Assembly: GCF_012224145.1 (NCBI RefSeq)
Contig: NZ_CP041030.1
Location: 124,001 to 188,000, forward strand
Origin: Francisella sp. LA112445
GTDB taxonomy: Bacteria; Pseudomonadota; Gammaproteobacteria; Francisellales; Francisellaceae
DNA length: 64,000 bases
Direction of reading: 5' to 3'
Part shown: positions 9,137 through 18,687 of the stretch, piece by piece
How the letters are laid out: every line of letters starts with the position of its first letter
Position numbering within the stretch: the stretch's first letter is position 1
Made by a program: the position numbers and the translations under genes
The notes under the pieces: model-generated
The model's input: the letters and a program-made list of their open reading frames with translations, nothing else
What the model was told of the DNA's origin: nothing
Databases searched by the model: none

Positions 9137-10936
9137 ATGAAAAGGCTATATAATACAAATATGTCAGCAAAAATGTCTCGTACAAAGTGGGATATTTTAG
9201 CTTTATCAATAATACTTTTAATCCTATGTATATTTGTTTGGTCAACCTCTAACCTTGGTGGAGCCGTTGACTATACCAATCAAGCAAGTGTTGAAAAATA
9301 CTCAGAAATTTCACTAAATTTGTGGATGTTGCCTTACTACACAGCAGAAACAACTATTAGGATGTTTATTGGTTTAGGAATTTCCCTGCTAATTACATTT
9401 ATTTTTGGGACATGGGCTGCAAAAAGTAAGAGAGCGGAAAGTCTAATCATACCAGTTGTAGATATATTACAATCTATACCAGTATTAGGCTTTTTTGCTA
9501 TAACAGTAACAGGTTTTTTAGCACTATTTCCAACTTCTTTGTGGGGAGCTCAGGCAGCTGTAATTTTTGGTATTATTACAGCACAAGCATGGAATATGAT
9601 ATTAAGCTTTTATCAATCACTAAAAACAGTTCCTAAAGAGTTAAATGAAGCTGCTGAAATGTACCAGCTTTCACCTTGGCAGAAGTTTTGGAAAGTAGAA
9701 GTACCATTTTCGATGCCAGGCTTAGTTTGGAATACTATGATGTCAATGTCAGCAAGCTGGTTTATGATTGTCGCATCTGAAACTATCATGGTTAATTTCA
9801 GTGCTTCTCAGTCTATACCTATAAACTTATCTGGTATTGGATCTTTTATAGATGCTGCTAATAATGCCCAAAGTTTTGGTGCTGTTGGTGCTGCTATAGT
9901 CACTATGCTAATAACGATTGTATTGTATGATCAGCTTTTATTTAGACCTTTAGTTGCATGGTCTGAGAAGTTTGTAATAGGAGACAATCCTTCAGAAGCT
10001 CATAGCAAGTCATGGTTTTTAAATATCTTACAAAAGTCTATAGCTGTAAAGTTTTTTACATCAATGTTAGCTAAGATCTCTAATAAAATAGTTAATATTA
10101 AGATATTTAAGAAAGATCTTAATAAAGCATATAATCAGAAGATTCATCGTAAGGCTGAGAAAACAGAGAGTGCGTTTAAGAGAATTTTTTGGAATGTGAT
10201 TATTAGTATTGTTGTTTTGCTTTTATTGTTTTCTATGTATCAAACTATATATGCAAAAAATCCTGATATAGGTTTAGCAGAGACTTTAAAAGTTTTCATG
10301 TATGGTTTATTTACAGGTGTTAGAGTAGTTGTTTTGATACTTATAACTTCTTTAATCTGGGTTCCAATAGGTATCTGGATTGGTTTAAGGCCTAAGATTG
10401 CCCAAAAAGTCCAACCTTATGCCCAAATGGCGGCAGCTTTCCCTGTCAACGTTTTATATGGTGTGTTTGGTACACTAGTTGTAATGTTTAATTTAAACTT
10501 TGATATTTGGTGTATTTTATTAATGGCGCTTGGAACACAGTGGTATATCTTATTTAATGTTATCGCAGGAGCATCTGCTATACCTGAAGAGTTAAAATTT
10601 GCGGCTACAAATATGCAACTAAAAGGAATAACAAAACTTAAGAAGTTCTTAGTTCCAGCGGTAATGCCTTACTATGTCACAGGTGCAATTACAGCTGCAG
10701 GTGGATCTTGGAATGCTAGTATTATCAGTGAATACATAAACTGGGGTAAAGACTCTGTAATTCAAGCTTCAGGGATAGGTGATTATATTACAAAGTATAC
10801 GAATATGCCTGGAGATCATACTGCTAATGTTCTTTTAGGTGTGATTGTGATGTGTATTTTAGTTGTGGCATCAAATAAGCTGTTTTGGCGCAGATTATAT
10901 AACTATGCAGAAAATCGTTTTAGTATGAATATGTAG
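9137..10936 (+). CDS. NitT/TauT-type ABC transporter, fused double permease
   Basis: A 599-residue inner-membrane protein made of two BPD_transp_1 permease halves in tandem (about 60-280 and 375-595), joined by a basic linker. Each half has an EAA-like coupling loop (ELNEAAEMYQLSPWQKFWKVEVPFS; ELKFAATNMQLKGITK). The halves are homologous but diverged, so one chain supplies both transmembrane domains. It belongs to the nitrate/sulfonate/bicarbonate-type family by pattern. The ATPase gene follows after 22 bp. No periplasmic binding-protein gene is next to it, so the substrate is unknown. Confidence 0.9.
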   Translation: MKRLYNTNMSAKMSRTKWDILALSIILLILCIFVWSTSNLGGAVDYTNQASVEKYSEISLNLWMLPYYTAETTIRMFIGLGISLLITFIFGTWAAKSKRAESLIIPVVDILQSIPVLGFFAITVTGFLALFPTSLWGAQAAVIFGIITAQAWNMILSFYQSLKTVPKELNEAAEMYQLSPWQKFWKVEVPFSMPGLVWNTMMSMSASWFMIVASETIMVNFSASQSIPINLSGIGSFIDAANNAQSFGAVGAAIVTMLITIVLYDQLLFRPLVAWSEKFVIGDNPSEAHSKSWFLNILQKSIAVKFFTSMLAKISNKIVNIKIFKKDLNKAYNQKIHRKAEKTESAFKRIFWNVIISIVVLLLLFSMYQTIYAKNPDIGLAETLKVFMYGLFTGVRVVVLILITSLIWVPIGIWIGLRPKIAQKVQPYAQMAAAFPVNVLYGVFGTLVVMFNLNFDIWCILLMALGTQWYILFNVIAGASAIPEELKFAATNMQLKGITKLKKFLVPAVMPYYVTGAITAAGGSWNASIISEYINWGKDSVIQASGIGDYITKYTNMPGDHTANVLLGVIVMCILVVASNKLFWRRLYNYAENRFSMNM

Positions 10937-10958
10937 AGCATAGGGAGATTTTTTTAAA

Positions 10959-12275
10959 ATGAGTAAGAAGATATTTACAGTAGAAAAGGTTAATAAAGAG
11001 TTTAATATTAAGGGAGGGCATTCTCTTAAGGTATTAGATAATATAAACTTTACTCTTCATGAGGGTGAGATTGTTGCTTTATTAGGTAAATCAGGGTCAG
11101 GTAAGTCAACACTATTAAGAATAATAGCCGGACTTTTAAGTCCATCAAATGGTGAAGTATTATATAGAGGTAAAAAAGTATCCGCACCAGTACCAGATAT
11201 TTCAATGGTTTTCCAAAGCTTTGCCCTTATGCCGTGGCTGACAGTTATTCAAAATGTTGAGTTGGGACTTGAAGCACGTAAGATAAACCTCAAAGAGCGT
11301 AGAGAAAGAGCTCTTAAGGCTATTGATATGGTGGGTCTTGATGGTTTTGAAAATGCTTATCCAAAAGAGCTTTCTGGGGGGATGAAACAGCGTGTTGGCT
11401 TTGCAAGAGCTTTAGTTCTTGAGCCGGATGTTTTACTTATGGATGAGCCATTCTCAGCATTAGATATTTTGACAGCAGAAAACCTTAGAGAAGACTTACT
11501 CGATCTATGGGAAAATAATGATGCTATGAATGGTATCTTGTATGTAACTCATAGTATTGAAGAGGCTGTTTTAACAGCAGATCGAATAATAATTTTTGGA
11601 AGTAATCCAGGATTTATTCGTGGTGAATTAAAAATAGATATTCCTCATCCTAGAAGCTCTCAAGATCCTGTAGTTGCAAACCTTGTTGATGAGGTTTATC
11701 GTATGATGACGACAGCACAGACAAAAGAGTTATCTGAACGTATGAATAAGAAAACGGCTATGACGATCGGCTATAGGCTTCCAGATGTTGATATTTCCGA
11801 AATGAATGGTCTTTTAGATGAGATGGCAGAAATCAAAGATGTTGATGCTGTCGATCTTCCACAGCTTGCAGATGAACTGCATTTAGATATTGATGATTTA
11901 TTCCCAATTATTGAGATTTTGTCTATTTTACGTTTTGCAGAGGTTTCTGATGGTGATATCAAAATGACTGCGATGGGTCGAAAATTTATTGATTCAAATA
12001 TTGATGATAGAAAATTCATCTTTGGTAGATTGTTCTTAAAGTATATACCTCTTGCACGACATGTTGTTAAAGTTTTGAATGAAAGAGAAACTCAGTCAGC
12101 CCCAAGAAGTAGATTTTTAGCAGAGCTTGATGATTATTATCCAGTTGATGTTGCTGAAAGAGTATTTGATACATTTATTGATTGGGCGCGTTATGCCGAA
12201 CTTATCTATTATGATGCAAATACAGGTATTATTTCACTAGATGATAATGCTGCTGAATACATCAAAAAAATGTAA
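10959..12275 (+). CDS. NitT/TauT-type ABC transporter ATP-binding protein with AAA-associated C-terminal domain
   Basis: Residues 1-260 form a standard ABC ATPase: Walker A GKSGSGKST, signature LSGGMKQRV, Walker B LLMDEPFSALD and the switch His in YVTHSIEEA. Residues about 270-438 are an extra domain matching the AAA-associated C-terminal family: a winged-helix-like acidic region followed by GRLFLKYIPLARHVVKVL. It may regulate the ATPase. The gene is 22 bp after the fused permease and clearly forms one transporter with it. Confidence 0.92.
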   Translation: MSKKIFTVEKVNKEFNIKGGHSLKVLDNINFTLHEGEIVALLGKSGSGKSTLLRIIAGLLSPSNGEVLYRGKKVSAPVPDISMVFQSFALMPWLTVIQNVELGLEARKINLKERRERALKAIDMVGLDGFENAYPKELSGGMKQRVGFARALVLEPDVLLMDEPFSALDILTAENLREDLLDLWENNDAMNGILYVTHSIEEAVLTADRIIIFGSNPGFIRGELKIDIPHPRSSQDPVVANLVDEVYRMMTTAQTKELSERMNKKTAMTIGYRLPDVDISEMNGLLDEMAEIKDVDAVDLPQLADELHLDIDDLFPIIEILSILRFAEVSDGDIKMTAMGRKFIDSNIDDRKFIFGRLFLKYIPLARHVVKVLNERETQSAPRSRFLAELDDYYPVDVAERVFDTFIDWARYAELIYYDANTGIISLDDNAAEYIKKM

Positions 12276-12359
12276 GAAAGAGTTTGCTGTAAAGTATTAC
12301 TAAAAATATAAATGTTAGGAATATAATAAGTCTCAGTGAGAAATAACCTATAAAGGGTT

Positions 12360-13907
12360 ATGAGATTTATTTTTAAATTTCTAGTGATTCTCGTCGTGTA
12401 TTTTTTTCTATTTAATGTTGGTAATTCTTCTGAAAATCAAAATGCTGAAACACAAATAGATATAAAAGATATACGGGTTTTACAGAAAAAGCTATCTGCA
12501 TTAAAAGAAGAAATAAAAGAGGTTAAAGAATCACAATACTCTAAAACCTTTAGTTCTAGATCTGATTTTGCTACTTATGGATCAAAGGTAGTTAATCCTT
12601 CAGTGTTATCGCCAACTAAAATAAGTGTTTATGATGCTAACTATGGATCTAAACCTAACTATGTTGCGACAAGAGTAGCTAGTAATGAAACTTTTGATCA
12701 AATTTTAAAGAGAAACAGGAAAAATAAAGGAGTCTTTTTCTCAAATGGCTCAATTGATGTTGGTAAAGAACCAGCTATAACGACTCAAGGTCAGATAACT
12801 TATTTAGGATCATACTCCGGGAATAACACTATACCTATCGGACAGATATCAAGAAACCTGTTCTCTTCAACAATAATTGGTCAAAAAGATAAGTTTGGTG
12901 AATATTCGATGTTTTTTGGAGGTTATCTTGAGGCGGATGCTCAGACGTGGTTCGGTAGCCAGATAAATAGAATAGGAGGGGTTCCTAACTTTCCATCCAC
13001 TGGTCAAAATATACATCTGACAACTATGGACTTATATTTTCTAGCAAATGTAGGCCATTATGTAACTGCTGTATTTGATTTTGTTACTGATGAGAATAAT
13101 GATTTTGGACTTCGAAATGGCTTTGTTATTTTAGGGAACTTAGATGTTTCTCCTTTCTTTGTGACCATTGGACACCATAGAAGACTATCTTTTGGGACAT
13201 ATGGAGGAGGTGGTCCTTGGAGTAATGGGATCACTGCTGATTTCTTGGCTCCAGATTCAGTATCAGATGTGGCATTTAATTATAAAACTAATACTATAAA
13301 TGCTAATATAGCGGTTTTTGGGACACAAGAAAATCATCCTGATTTCTCTGCTGCTATATTTTATGCTAATAAATTAACCATGGATTTATCATATGGTTTT
13401 AATTTTGGATATATATTTAATATTGCAGGCGCTGGGAATAATAGTATTAGGGATTTTCTTGATAATGTTGGAAAAAGTGATGATAATCTCGGCGTAATAA
13501 ACATCGATGGGACATTAGCGTATTCAGTATTAGAAGGTATTTTACAATTTCAAAGTGGTTGGGCTACAACAGTAAATAAAGAAGATTTTAATAATGATGG
13601 AACTAATGTTAATACTGGAGCTTGGTATGTTAGCTTGGCTTATGGAATTAAGTTATATGGGCGAAATACAAACGTCAACTTTAGCTATGGTCAATCATAC
13701 AATGCAGGGAATATACCAATGCCATTGTCAAATGCATCACCAACCTTCGGACTTTCTAGTTCAGGGATAAAAAATCAGTGGATTGTTTCTGCTCAGAGAT
13801 CATATTTTGACAACAATGTGCTATTAGGACCAGAATACTCATATCAACGTTTATATAATAATCAACAGATGAATACATTAACGTTAGACTTATCTGTATA
13901 TGTTTAA
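12360..13907 (+). CDS. DUF3573 outer-membrane protein, FslE/FupA-like (copy 1)
   Basis: A 515-residue secreted protein: a signal peptide (about 1-23), a short coiled-coil stretch with heptad Leu/Lys/Glu (LQKKLSALKEEIKEVKES), then a long beta-rich region with alternating aromatic and polar residues, ending LTLDLSVYV. This looks like a barrel with an N-terminal periplasmic helix. The architecture fits the Francisella DUF3573 group related to the siderophore/iron proteins FslE and FupA. It is a tandem paralogue of the next gene, with long near-identical blocks, especially the last ~60 residues. The ATG follows AAAGGG. Function is inferred from the family only. Confidence 0.82.
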   Translation: MRFIFKFLVILVVYFFLFNVGNSSENQNAETQIDIKDIRVLQKKLSALKEEIKEVKESQYSKTFSSRSDFATYGSKVVNPSVLSPTKISVYDANYGSKPNYVATRVASNETFDQILKRNRKNKGVFFSNGSIDVGKEPAITTQGQITYLGSYSGNNTIPIGQISRNLFSSTIIGQKDKFGEYSMFFGGYLEADAQTWFGSQINRIGGVPNFPSTGQNIHLTTMDLYFLANVGHYVTAVFDFVTDENNDFGLRNGFVILGNLDVSPFFVTIGHHRRLSFGTYGGGGPWSNGITADFLAPDSVSDVAFNYKTNTINANIAVFGTQENHPDFSAAIFYANKLTMDLSYGFNFGYIFNIAGAGNNSIRDFLDNVGKSDDNLGVINIDGTLAYSVLEGILQFQSGWATTVNKEDFNNDGTNVNTGAWYVSLAYGIKLYGRNTNVNFSYGQSYNAGNIPMPLSNASPTFGLSSSGIKNQWIVSAQRSYFDNNVLLGPEYSYQRLYNNQQMNTLTLDLSVYV

Positions 13908-14043
13908 GATAAGTGTAATGAGAGTTAGTACAAGTCAATATTTCAGCTATTAAGTTTTAATAAGACCTATCAAAAAACAATATTTAGAATATATTTTATC
14001 TAGAGTAACTTATAAGTAGTTTTAATATATAGCTACTGTTGTT

Positions 14044-15570
14044 GTGAAATTTATTCTAATATTTCTAATGACTTTCACAATACCTATCTATGCTTTAGCT
14101 GAATCTTCTAATACTAAAGAAGCTACTTCGAAAATTGATAAAAAAGATCTCTTAGCATTACAGCAAGAGATAGCTTCATTGAAAGAGCAAATAAATCAGG
14201 TAAAAAGAACAAAGAATATAAATAAATCTAATTCAAGCTCATTATTTACCACTTATAGTTCAAAGATTGATAATACTTCAATTACAAGTGGTCACTATTT
14301 AGATCTTGCAACCAATGAACTTAAAAATACTAATGATACTGATATAGCTTCAGCAATTGCTGGAGATGGTTCTATAGAAGATACAGATAACAAAGGAGTA
14401 TTTATCTCAAATGGTAAGATTGATGTAGGAGGTACACCTGCTATTACAACTCAAGGTCAAATAACCTATTTAGGATCATATTCAGGTAATAACAGTATTC
14501 CAATAGGGATGATTTCAAGTAATCTTTTTGCATCTACTATATTAGGCCAAAGAGAATCTTTTGATGATTACTCAGTATTTTTTGGAGGATATATAGAGGC
14601 AGATGCTCAAGCATGGTTTGGTAACCAAATAAGCAGAACGGCGGGGGTGTCTAATTTTCCAGGAACTGGTCAGAATATTTATTTAACAAATGCAAAACTA
14701 TACTTTCTTTCAAATCTTGGACATTATGTCACGGCTCAATTTGATTTTGATACGGATGAGACAGGGAGCTTTGGTATAGGAAATGCTTTTGTAATATTTG
14801 GTAATTTAGATACTTCTCCTTTTTTTGTAACAGCAGGTAGAAGTAAGCTTTCTGTAGGTTCGTATGGTGGAGGAGGTCCATGGACAAGTGGTATTATTGA
14901 TGATTTTTTATCGCCAGATAAAGTTACCAATGTATCGATAAACTATAAAAATGACGTAATTAATACTAATATAGCAGTCTTTGGTTCTGATGATAATCAT
15001 GCTAACTTTTCAGCAGGGTTTTTCTATGCAGATTCATGGACACAAGATCTTTCTGTTGGTTTTAATGCAGGATATGTTTTTAATATTGCAGGAGCTGGAA
15101 ATACTAGTATATCTCAATTCCTTGATAGTATCGGCAGAGCTAATGATAATGTTGGAGTCATAAATTTTGATGGGACTTTAGCATACTCTGTTTTAGGTGG
15201 TATCGCTCAGCTTCAAGGAGGTTGGTCTACAACGACTAAAGCCGAAGACTTTAATAAAGATGGTACTAGTGTAAATGCTGGAGCATGGTATCTTGGCTTG
15301 GCATATGGACTTACTTTAGGCGATAGAGATACAAACTTTAATATCACATATGGACAATCATATAATGCGGCAAATATTCCGATGGCTTTATCAAATGCAT
15401 CGCCAAATTTTGGTCTTGCTAGTTCGGGGATAAAAAATCAGTGGATTGCTTCTGCACAAAGAGCATATTTTGATAATAATGTATTATTAGGTCCAGAGTA
15501 TTCATATCAACGGTTATATAATAACCAACACATGAATACACTAACTTTAGATTTATCAGTATATATTTAG
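14044..15570 (+). CDS. DUF3573 outer-membrane protein, FslE/FupA-like (copy 2)
   Basis: A 508-residue paralogue of the preceding gene, with the same signal peptide, coiled coil (LQQEIASLKEQINQVKR) and beta-rich body, and a C-terminus differing at only a few positions (ends LSVYI). The start is a GTG at 14044 with no clear Shine-Dalgarno, and no in-frame ATG fits the signal peptide better. The two copies diverge most in residues 50-120, between coiled coil and barrel. The 136-bp gap may hold its own promoter. Likely an outer-membrane channel or receptor; ligand unknown. Confidence 0.82.
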   Translation: MKFILIFLMTFTIPIYALAESSNTKEATSKIDKKDLLALQQEIASLKEQINQVKRTKNINKSNSSSLFTTYSSKIDNTSITSGHYLDLATNELKNTNDTDIASAIAGDGSIEDTDNKGVFISNGKIDVGGTPAITTQGQITYLGSYSGNNSIPIGMISSNLFASTILGQRESFDDYSVFFGGYIEADAQAWFGNQISRTAGVSNFPGTGQNIYLTNAKLYFLSNLGHYVTAQFDFDTDETGSFGIGNAFVIFGNLDTSPFFVTAGRSKLSVGSYGGGGPWTSGIIDDFLSPDKVTNVSINYKNDVINTNIAVFGSDDNHANFSAGFFYADSWTQDLSVGFNAGYVFNIAGAGNTSISQFLDSIGRANDNVGVINFDGTLAYSVLGGIAQLQGGWSTTTKAEDFNKDGTSVNAGAWYLGLAYGLTLGDRDTNFNITYGQSYNAANIPMALSNASPNFGLASSGIKNQWIASAQRAYFDNNVLLGPEYSYQRLYNNQHMNTLTLDLSVYI

Positions 15571-15620
15571 GCTAAGAATAAGTACGATGAGCCTTATAGA
15601 TTGATAAAAAAAATAATATA

Positions 15621-15655
15621 AGATAATATCTTAGTTTCCTATCAAGGTATTATCT
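15621..15655 (+). terminator. Hairpin between the DUF3573 pair and the antiporter
   Basis: 15621-15634 pairs with 15642-15655 over about 12 bp with one wobble and one mismatch, followed by CTTTT (15656-15660). It is a plausible terminator for the DUF3573 transcript, but it stops one base-run before the GGGAG ribosome site of the antiporter gene, so it could also affect that gene's translation. Confidence 0.5.
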
Positions 15656-15666
15656 CTTTTGGGAGT

Positions 15667-17568
15667 TTGATTTTGCATAATAGCATAGAAGCATTTGTAC
15701 ACTCATCTAATTATATTATGTTAGCTTCGGGCCTAATATTGTTTTCTGCTATTGTATCTCAGTTTTTGTCATGGAAATTAAAACTGCCATCAATCCTGTT
15801 TTTGATCTTAAGTGGTATTATCTTAGGACCAGTTTCTGCACAGTTCTTTCCTGGTGATTTTAAACTAGTTGATGGAAGTGTTATTTTTGGTGAGGCACTA
15901 TCTCCATTTGTATCAATATGTGTTGCTATAATCTTATTTGAAGGAAGCCTTTCATTAAATTTTAATAAAATTAAGAATATTAGTAGCATTGTGATTTTAC
16001 TTATTACAGTTGGCTTAGCACTAACAATAATATTTACAGCTATTTTTTGTCATAATATATTAGGTTTAAACCCTCAGCTTTCTTTGTTAATTGGTGGCAT
16101 AACCTGCGTTAGTGGTCCAACTGTAGTACCACCATTAATGCGAACTGTTAGGCCTAAAAGACACGTAGCAAATATCTTAAAATGGGAGGCAATAATTGTT
16201 GATCCAATAGGAGCATTAGTCGTTGTATTTATGCTTTCATGGTTTGTTTTAGGAAGTTCATACTATGGTGAGCCAAATGGAGTCAGTGTATTTATTGCAT
16301 ATATAGTATTTGTTTGTATCTTGGGAGTGACTTCGGGCTTTATTTTTGGATATTTAATTGGTTTAAGTTTTAGAAGGCACTACATTCCAGAATATCTAAA
16401 AAGCTTCTTTGTTTTAGCTGTTATTGTTGTTGGGTTTATTATTACGGATTCTCTAATGCATGGTGCAGGATTGTTGATGGTTACTGTAGCGGGTCTTGTA
16501 ATGGCAAATATGAAAGATATTAGAATGTCTGATATTGTGTCATTTAAAGAAAATCTAAGTATAGTAATCATTTCTGTATTGTTTATTGTATTAGGTGCAG
16601 ATATTGACTTTAGTTTATTCAAAGATTATTGGCTAGCTTTAATAGAGATATTTTTGTTTTTGCAGTTTGTTTTACGACCTGCGGTAGTTCTCTTATGCTC
16701 TATTGGTTCTAGAGTAACTTTTGCAGAAAAGATTGTTATGGGGATGATTTACCCTCGAGGAATTATTGCAGCATCTGTAGCAGCGTTAGTTGCGGTTAAG
16801 ATTAGTCGTTCAAACCCTGAGTTGACATCTCAAGCTGATACTTTAGTATTTTTCGTATTTATGATAATTATATTTACAGTTATCTTTCAAAGTATTTTCA
16901 CGCCATCTATTTCAAAAGCTTTAGGAGTTACAGAGCCTGAAGGTAAAGGATTCTTAATAATTGGAGGCAATAGGTTTGCTCGTGAGTTAGCAGAGATTTT
17001 TGTTAAGAATGATATTGAAGTTATTATTACAGATTCATCATGGGCAAATGTCCAAAAATGTCGCCAGCTTGGTTTAAATACATATTATGGAAGTCCCGTT
17101 TCGATTCATGCAGATTGGAGTATTAATCTAGTAGGCATTGGTTCAATGTTAGGCTTGTCAACTAGTGAGTATGTAAACGCAGTATCAGCTGTTAAATATA
17201 AACATGAATTTGGCTCTAAGAATACTTATGTTTTAAGAGCATCCCAAAAAGAAAGTTATAAAGGTATTGGAGCGATTGAAACAAACCTTGCAATGTTACT
17301 TTTTGATGAAGGTGTAGATTTTAATCTTTTGATAGATAGACTAAACCAAGGAGCTAGTATTAGAAGTACAAATATTACTCCGAACTATACGCTTGATAAT
17401 TTTTTTGCTGATAACCCAGATGCAATAGCGCTATTTATCATTGATAATAATGGTTATGCACAACCATTTACTAAGAATAAGAAAATCAAATTAGACAGCT
17501 ATAGTTTGATATCATTAAGAGATAATGTTAATAAAAGAAATAAGGATCAGTTGTGTCTAGATGTATAA
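15667..17568 (+). CDS. CPA-type Na+(K+)/H+ antiporter with RCK/TrkA domain
   Basis: A 633-residue protein with about 12 transmembrane helices (residues 15-415) of the Na_H_exchanger family, followed by a TrkA-N/RCK nucleotide-binding domain beginning at GFLIIGGNRFARELAEIF (about 425-540) and a TrkA-C-like tail. It exchanges monovalent cations for protons under ligand control. No ATG lies near the start: TTG codons at 15667 and 15673 are both in frame, and the second has the better 7-nt distance to GGGAG (15661-15665). The gene overlaps the carbonic anhydrase gene by 16 bp, suggesting a joint role in pH homeostasis. Confidence 0.9.
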   Translation: MILHNSIEAFVHSSNYIMLASGLILFSAIVSQFLSWKLKLPSILFLILSGIILGPVSAQFFPGDFKLVDGSVIFGEALSPFVSICVAIILFEGSLSLNFNKIKNISSIVILLITVGLALTIIFTAIFCHNILGLNPQLSLLIGGITCVSGPTVVPPLMRTVRPKRHVANILKWEAIIVDPIGALVVVFMLSWFVLGSSYYGEPNGVSVFIAYIVFVCILGVTSGFIFGYLIGLSFRRHYIPEYLKSFFVLAVIVVGFIITDSLMHGAGLLMVTVAGLVMANMKDIRMSDIVSFKENLSIVIISVLFIVLGADIDFSLFKDYWLALIEIFLFLQFVLRPAVVLLCSIGSRVTFAEKIVMGMIYPRGIIAASVAALVAVKISRSNPELTSQADTLVFFVFMIIIFTVIFQSIFTPSISKALGVTEPEGKGFLIIGGNRFARELAEIFVKNDIEVIITDSSWANVQKCRQLGLNTYYGSPVSIHADWSINLVGIGSMLGLSTSEYVNAVSAVKYKHEFGSKNTYVLRASQKESYKGIGAIETNLAMLLFDEGVDFNLLIDRLNQGASIRSTNITPNYTLDNFFADNPDAIALFIIDNNGYAQPFTKNKKIKLDSYSLISLRDNVNKRNKDQLCLDV

Positions 17569-18092
17569 GAAGCTTTAATGGTAAGAGTCCTGATGTTGCC
17601 GAATCTGCATACGTTGATGAATCTGCTGCTGTAATTGGAGATGTTATACTTAAGGGTGATGCATCTATTTGGCCTCAAGTTAGTGTTAGAGGTGATTTAC
17701 TAACAATTACTATTGGTAAAGGTACTAATATTCAAGATTGTAGTACTTTGCACACTACAGAATACCCTAAAGATTCTGGAGAAGGTTTCCCATTAACTAT
17801 CGGTGATGATGTTACAGTTGGTCATGGTGTTATATTACATGGTTGCGAAATTAAGAATAATTGCTTAATAGGTATGGGATCTATAGTTTTAGATGGAGCC
17901 ATTATTGAACCTTGGGTTTTTTTAGGTGCCGGTAGCTTAGTTCCTCCAGGTAAGGTTCTTGAATCTGGCTATATGTATCTAGGATCCCCAGTAAAGAAAA
18001 TCAGACCAATAAGCGATCAAGAAAGAGAAATTATACAAGAAAATGCTAAACATTATGTCAAAGTTAAAAATAGGTATAAAGCAGATATCTAA
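17553..18092 (+). CDS. Gamma-carbonic anhydrase family protein (YrdA-like)
   Basis: A 179-residue left-handed beta-helix protein with hexapeptide repeats (e.g. VILKGDASIWPQVSVRGDLL) and the metal-ligand His residues in STLHTTEYP and VGHGVILHGCEI (H-x4-H). The length fits YrdA/gamma-CA proteins. The GTG start at 17553 has AAGGA 6 nt upstream and lies inside the antiporter gene. Many YrdA-type proteins have weak or unproven anhydrase activity, so activity is inferred. The lolB start lies inside this gene's 3' end. Confidence 0.9.
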   Translation: MSRCIRSFNGKSPDVAESAYVDESAAVIGDVILKGDASIWPQVSVRGDLLTITIGKGTNIQDCSTLHTTEYPKDSGEGFPLTIGDDVTVGHGVILHGCEIKNNCLIGMGSIVLDGAIIEPWVFLGAGSLVPPGKVLESGYMYLGSPVKKIRPISDQEREIIQENAKHYVKVKNRYKADI

Positions 18093-18687
18093 GCTTTTAT
18101 TAGGTTCTTTATTTGCAAGTGCGGTAGTATCTTGTACTACTATGCAAACACAAATGGTTCCAATATCTTCGAAAAATACCTTTGAGCAGGATAAGATAAA
18201 GCCTCAGCTTCTTAAGCTTGATAATTGGCAGATAAGAGGTGTTCTAGGAATTATTTATAATGATAAGGCTGAATCCGCAAATTACATATACACCCAAGAT
18301 GGTGATAAATTTAGTATTAAGCTATACGGACCTCTCGGTATAGGTAGTGTGCAGATCAAAGGAGATCCTAGTCAAGTAACTTTAGAAAATAGTAAAGGAC
18401 AAAAAATACAGGCAAAAGATGCTAAATCACTTATGCTAGAGCAGTTAGGTTGGTATGTGCCTGTAGGTGGTTTAAAATACTGGGTAAAAGGTGTAGCTAT
18501 TCCTAGTATCAAGTATAAGTCAAAATTAAACCAAAATAACCTTACAGAAACATTACAGCAGAATAATTGGAATATTTCATATAAGAATTATCAGTTTGTT
18601 GGTTCTAAATATCCGTTGCCATCAAGAATAAGGATGGATAGAGATAATTTAATAATAAAAATAGTTATAAAATCATGGCAGATCTAA
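18055..18687 (+). CDS. lolB: Outer-membrane lipoprotein receptor LolB
   Basis: LolB accepts lipoproteins from the periplasmic carrier LolA and inserts them into the outer membrane. The chosen ATG at 18055 gives 210 residues with a lipoprotein signal ending in Cys27 (VVSC); an ATG at 18043 adds four residues. The mature part has the LolB pattern ([42 protein letters not shown]) and family length. Its location directly before ispE is the usual proteobacterial order. It overlaps the upstream gene by 38 bp and ispE by 13 bp. Confidence 0.9.
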   Translation: MSKLKIGIKQISKLLLGSLFASAVVSCTTMQTQMVPISSKNTFEQDKIKPQLLKLDNWQIRGVLGIIYNDKAESANYIYTQDGDKFSIKLYGPLGIGSVQIKGDPSQVTLENSKGQKIQAKDAKSLMLEQLGWYVPVGGLKYWVKGVAIPSIKYKSKLNQNNLTETLQQNNWNISYKNYQFVGSKYPLPSRIRMDRDNLIIKIVIKSWQI

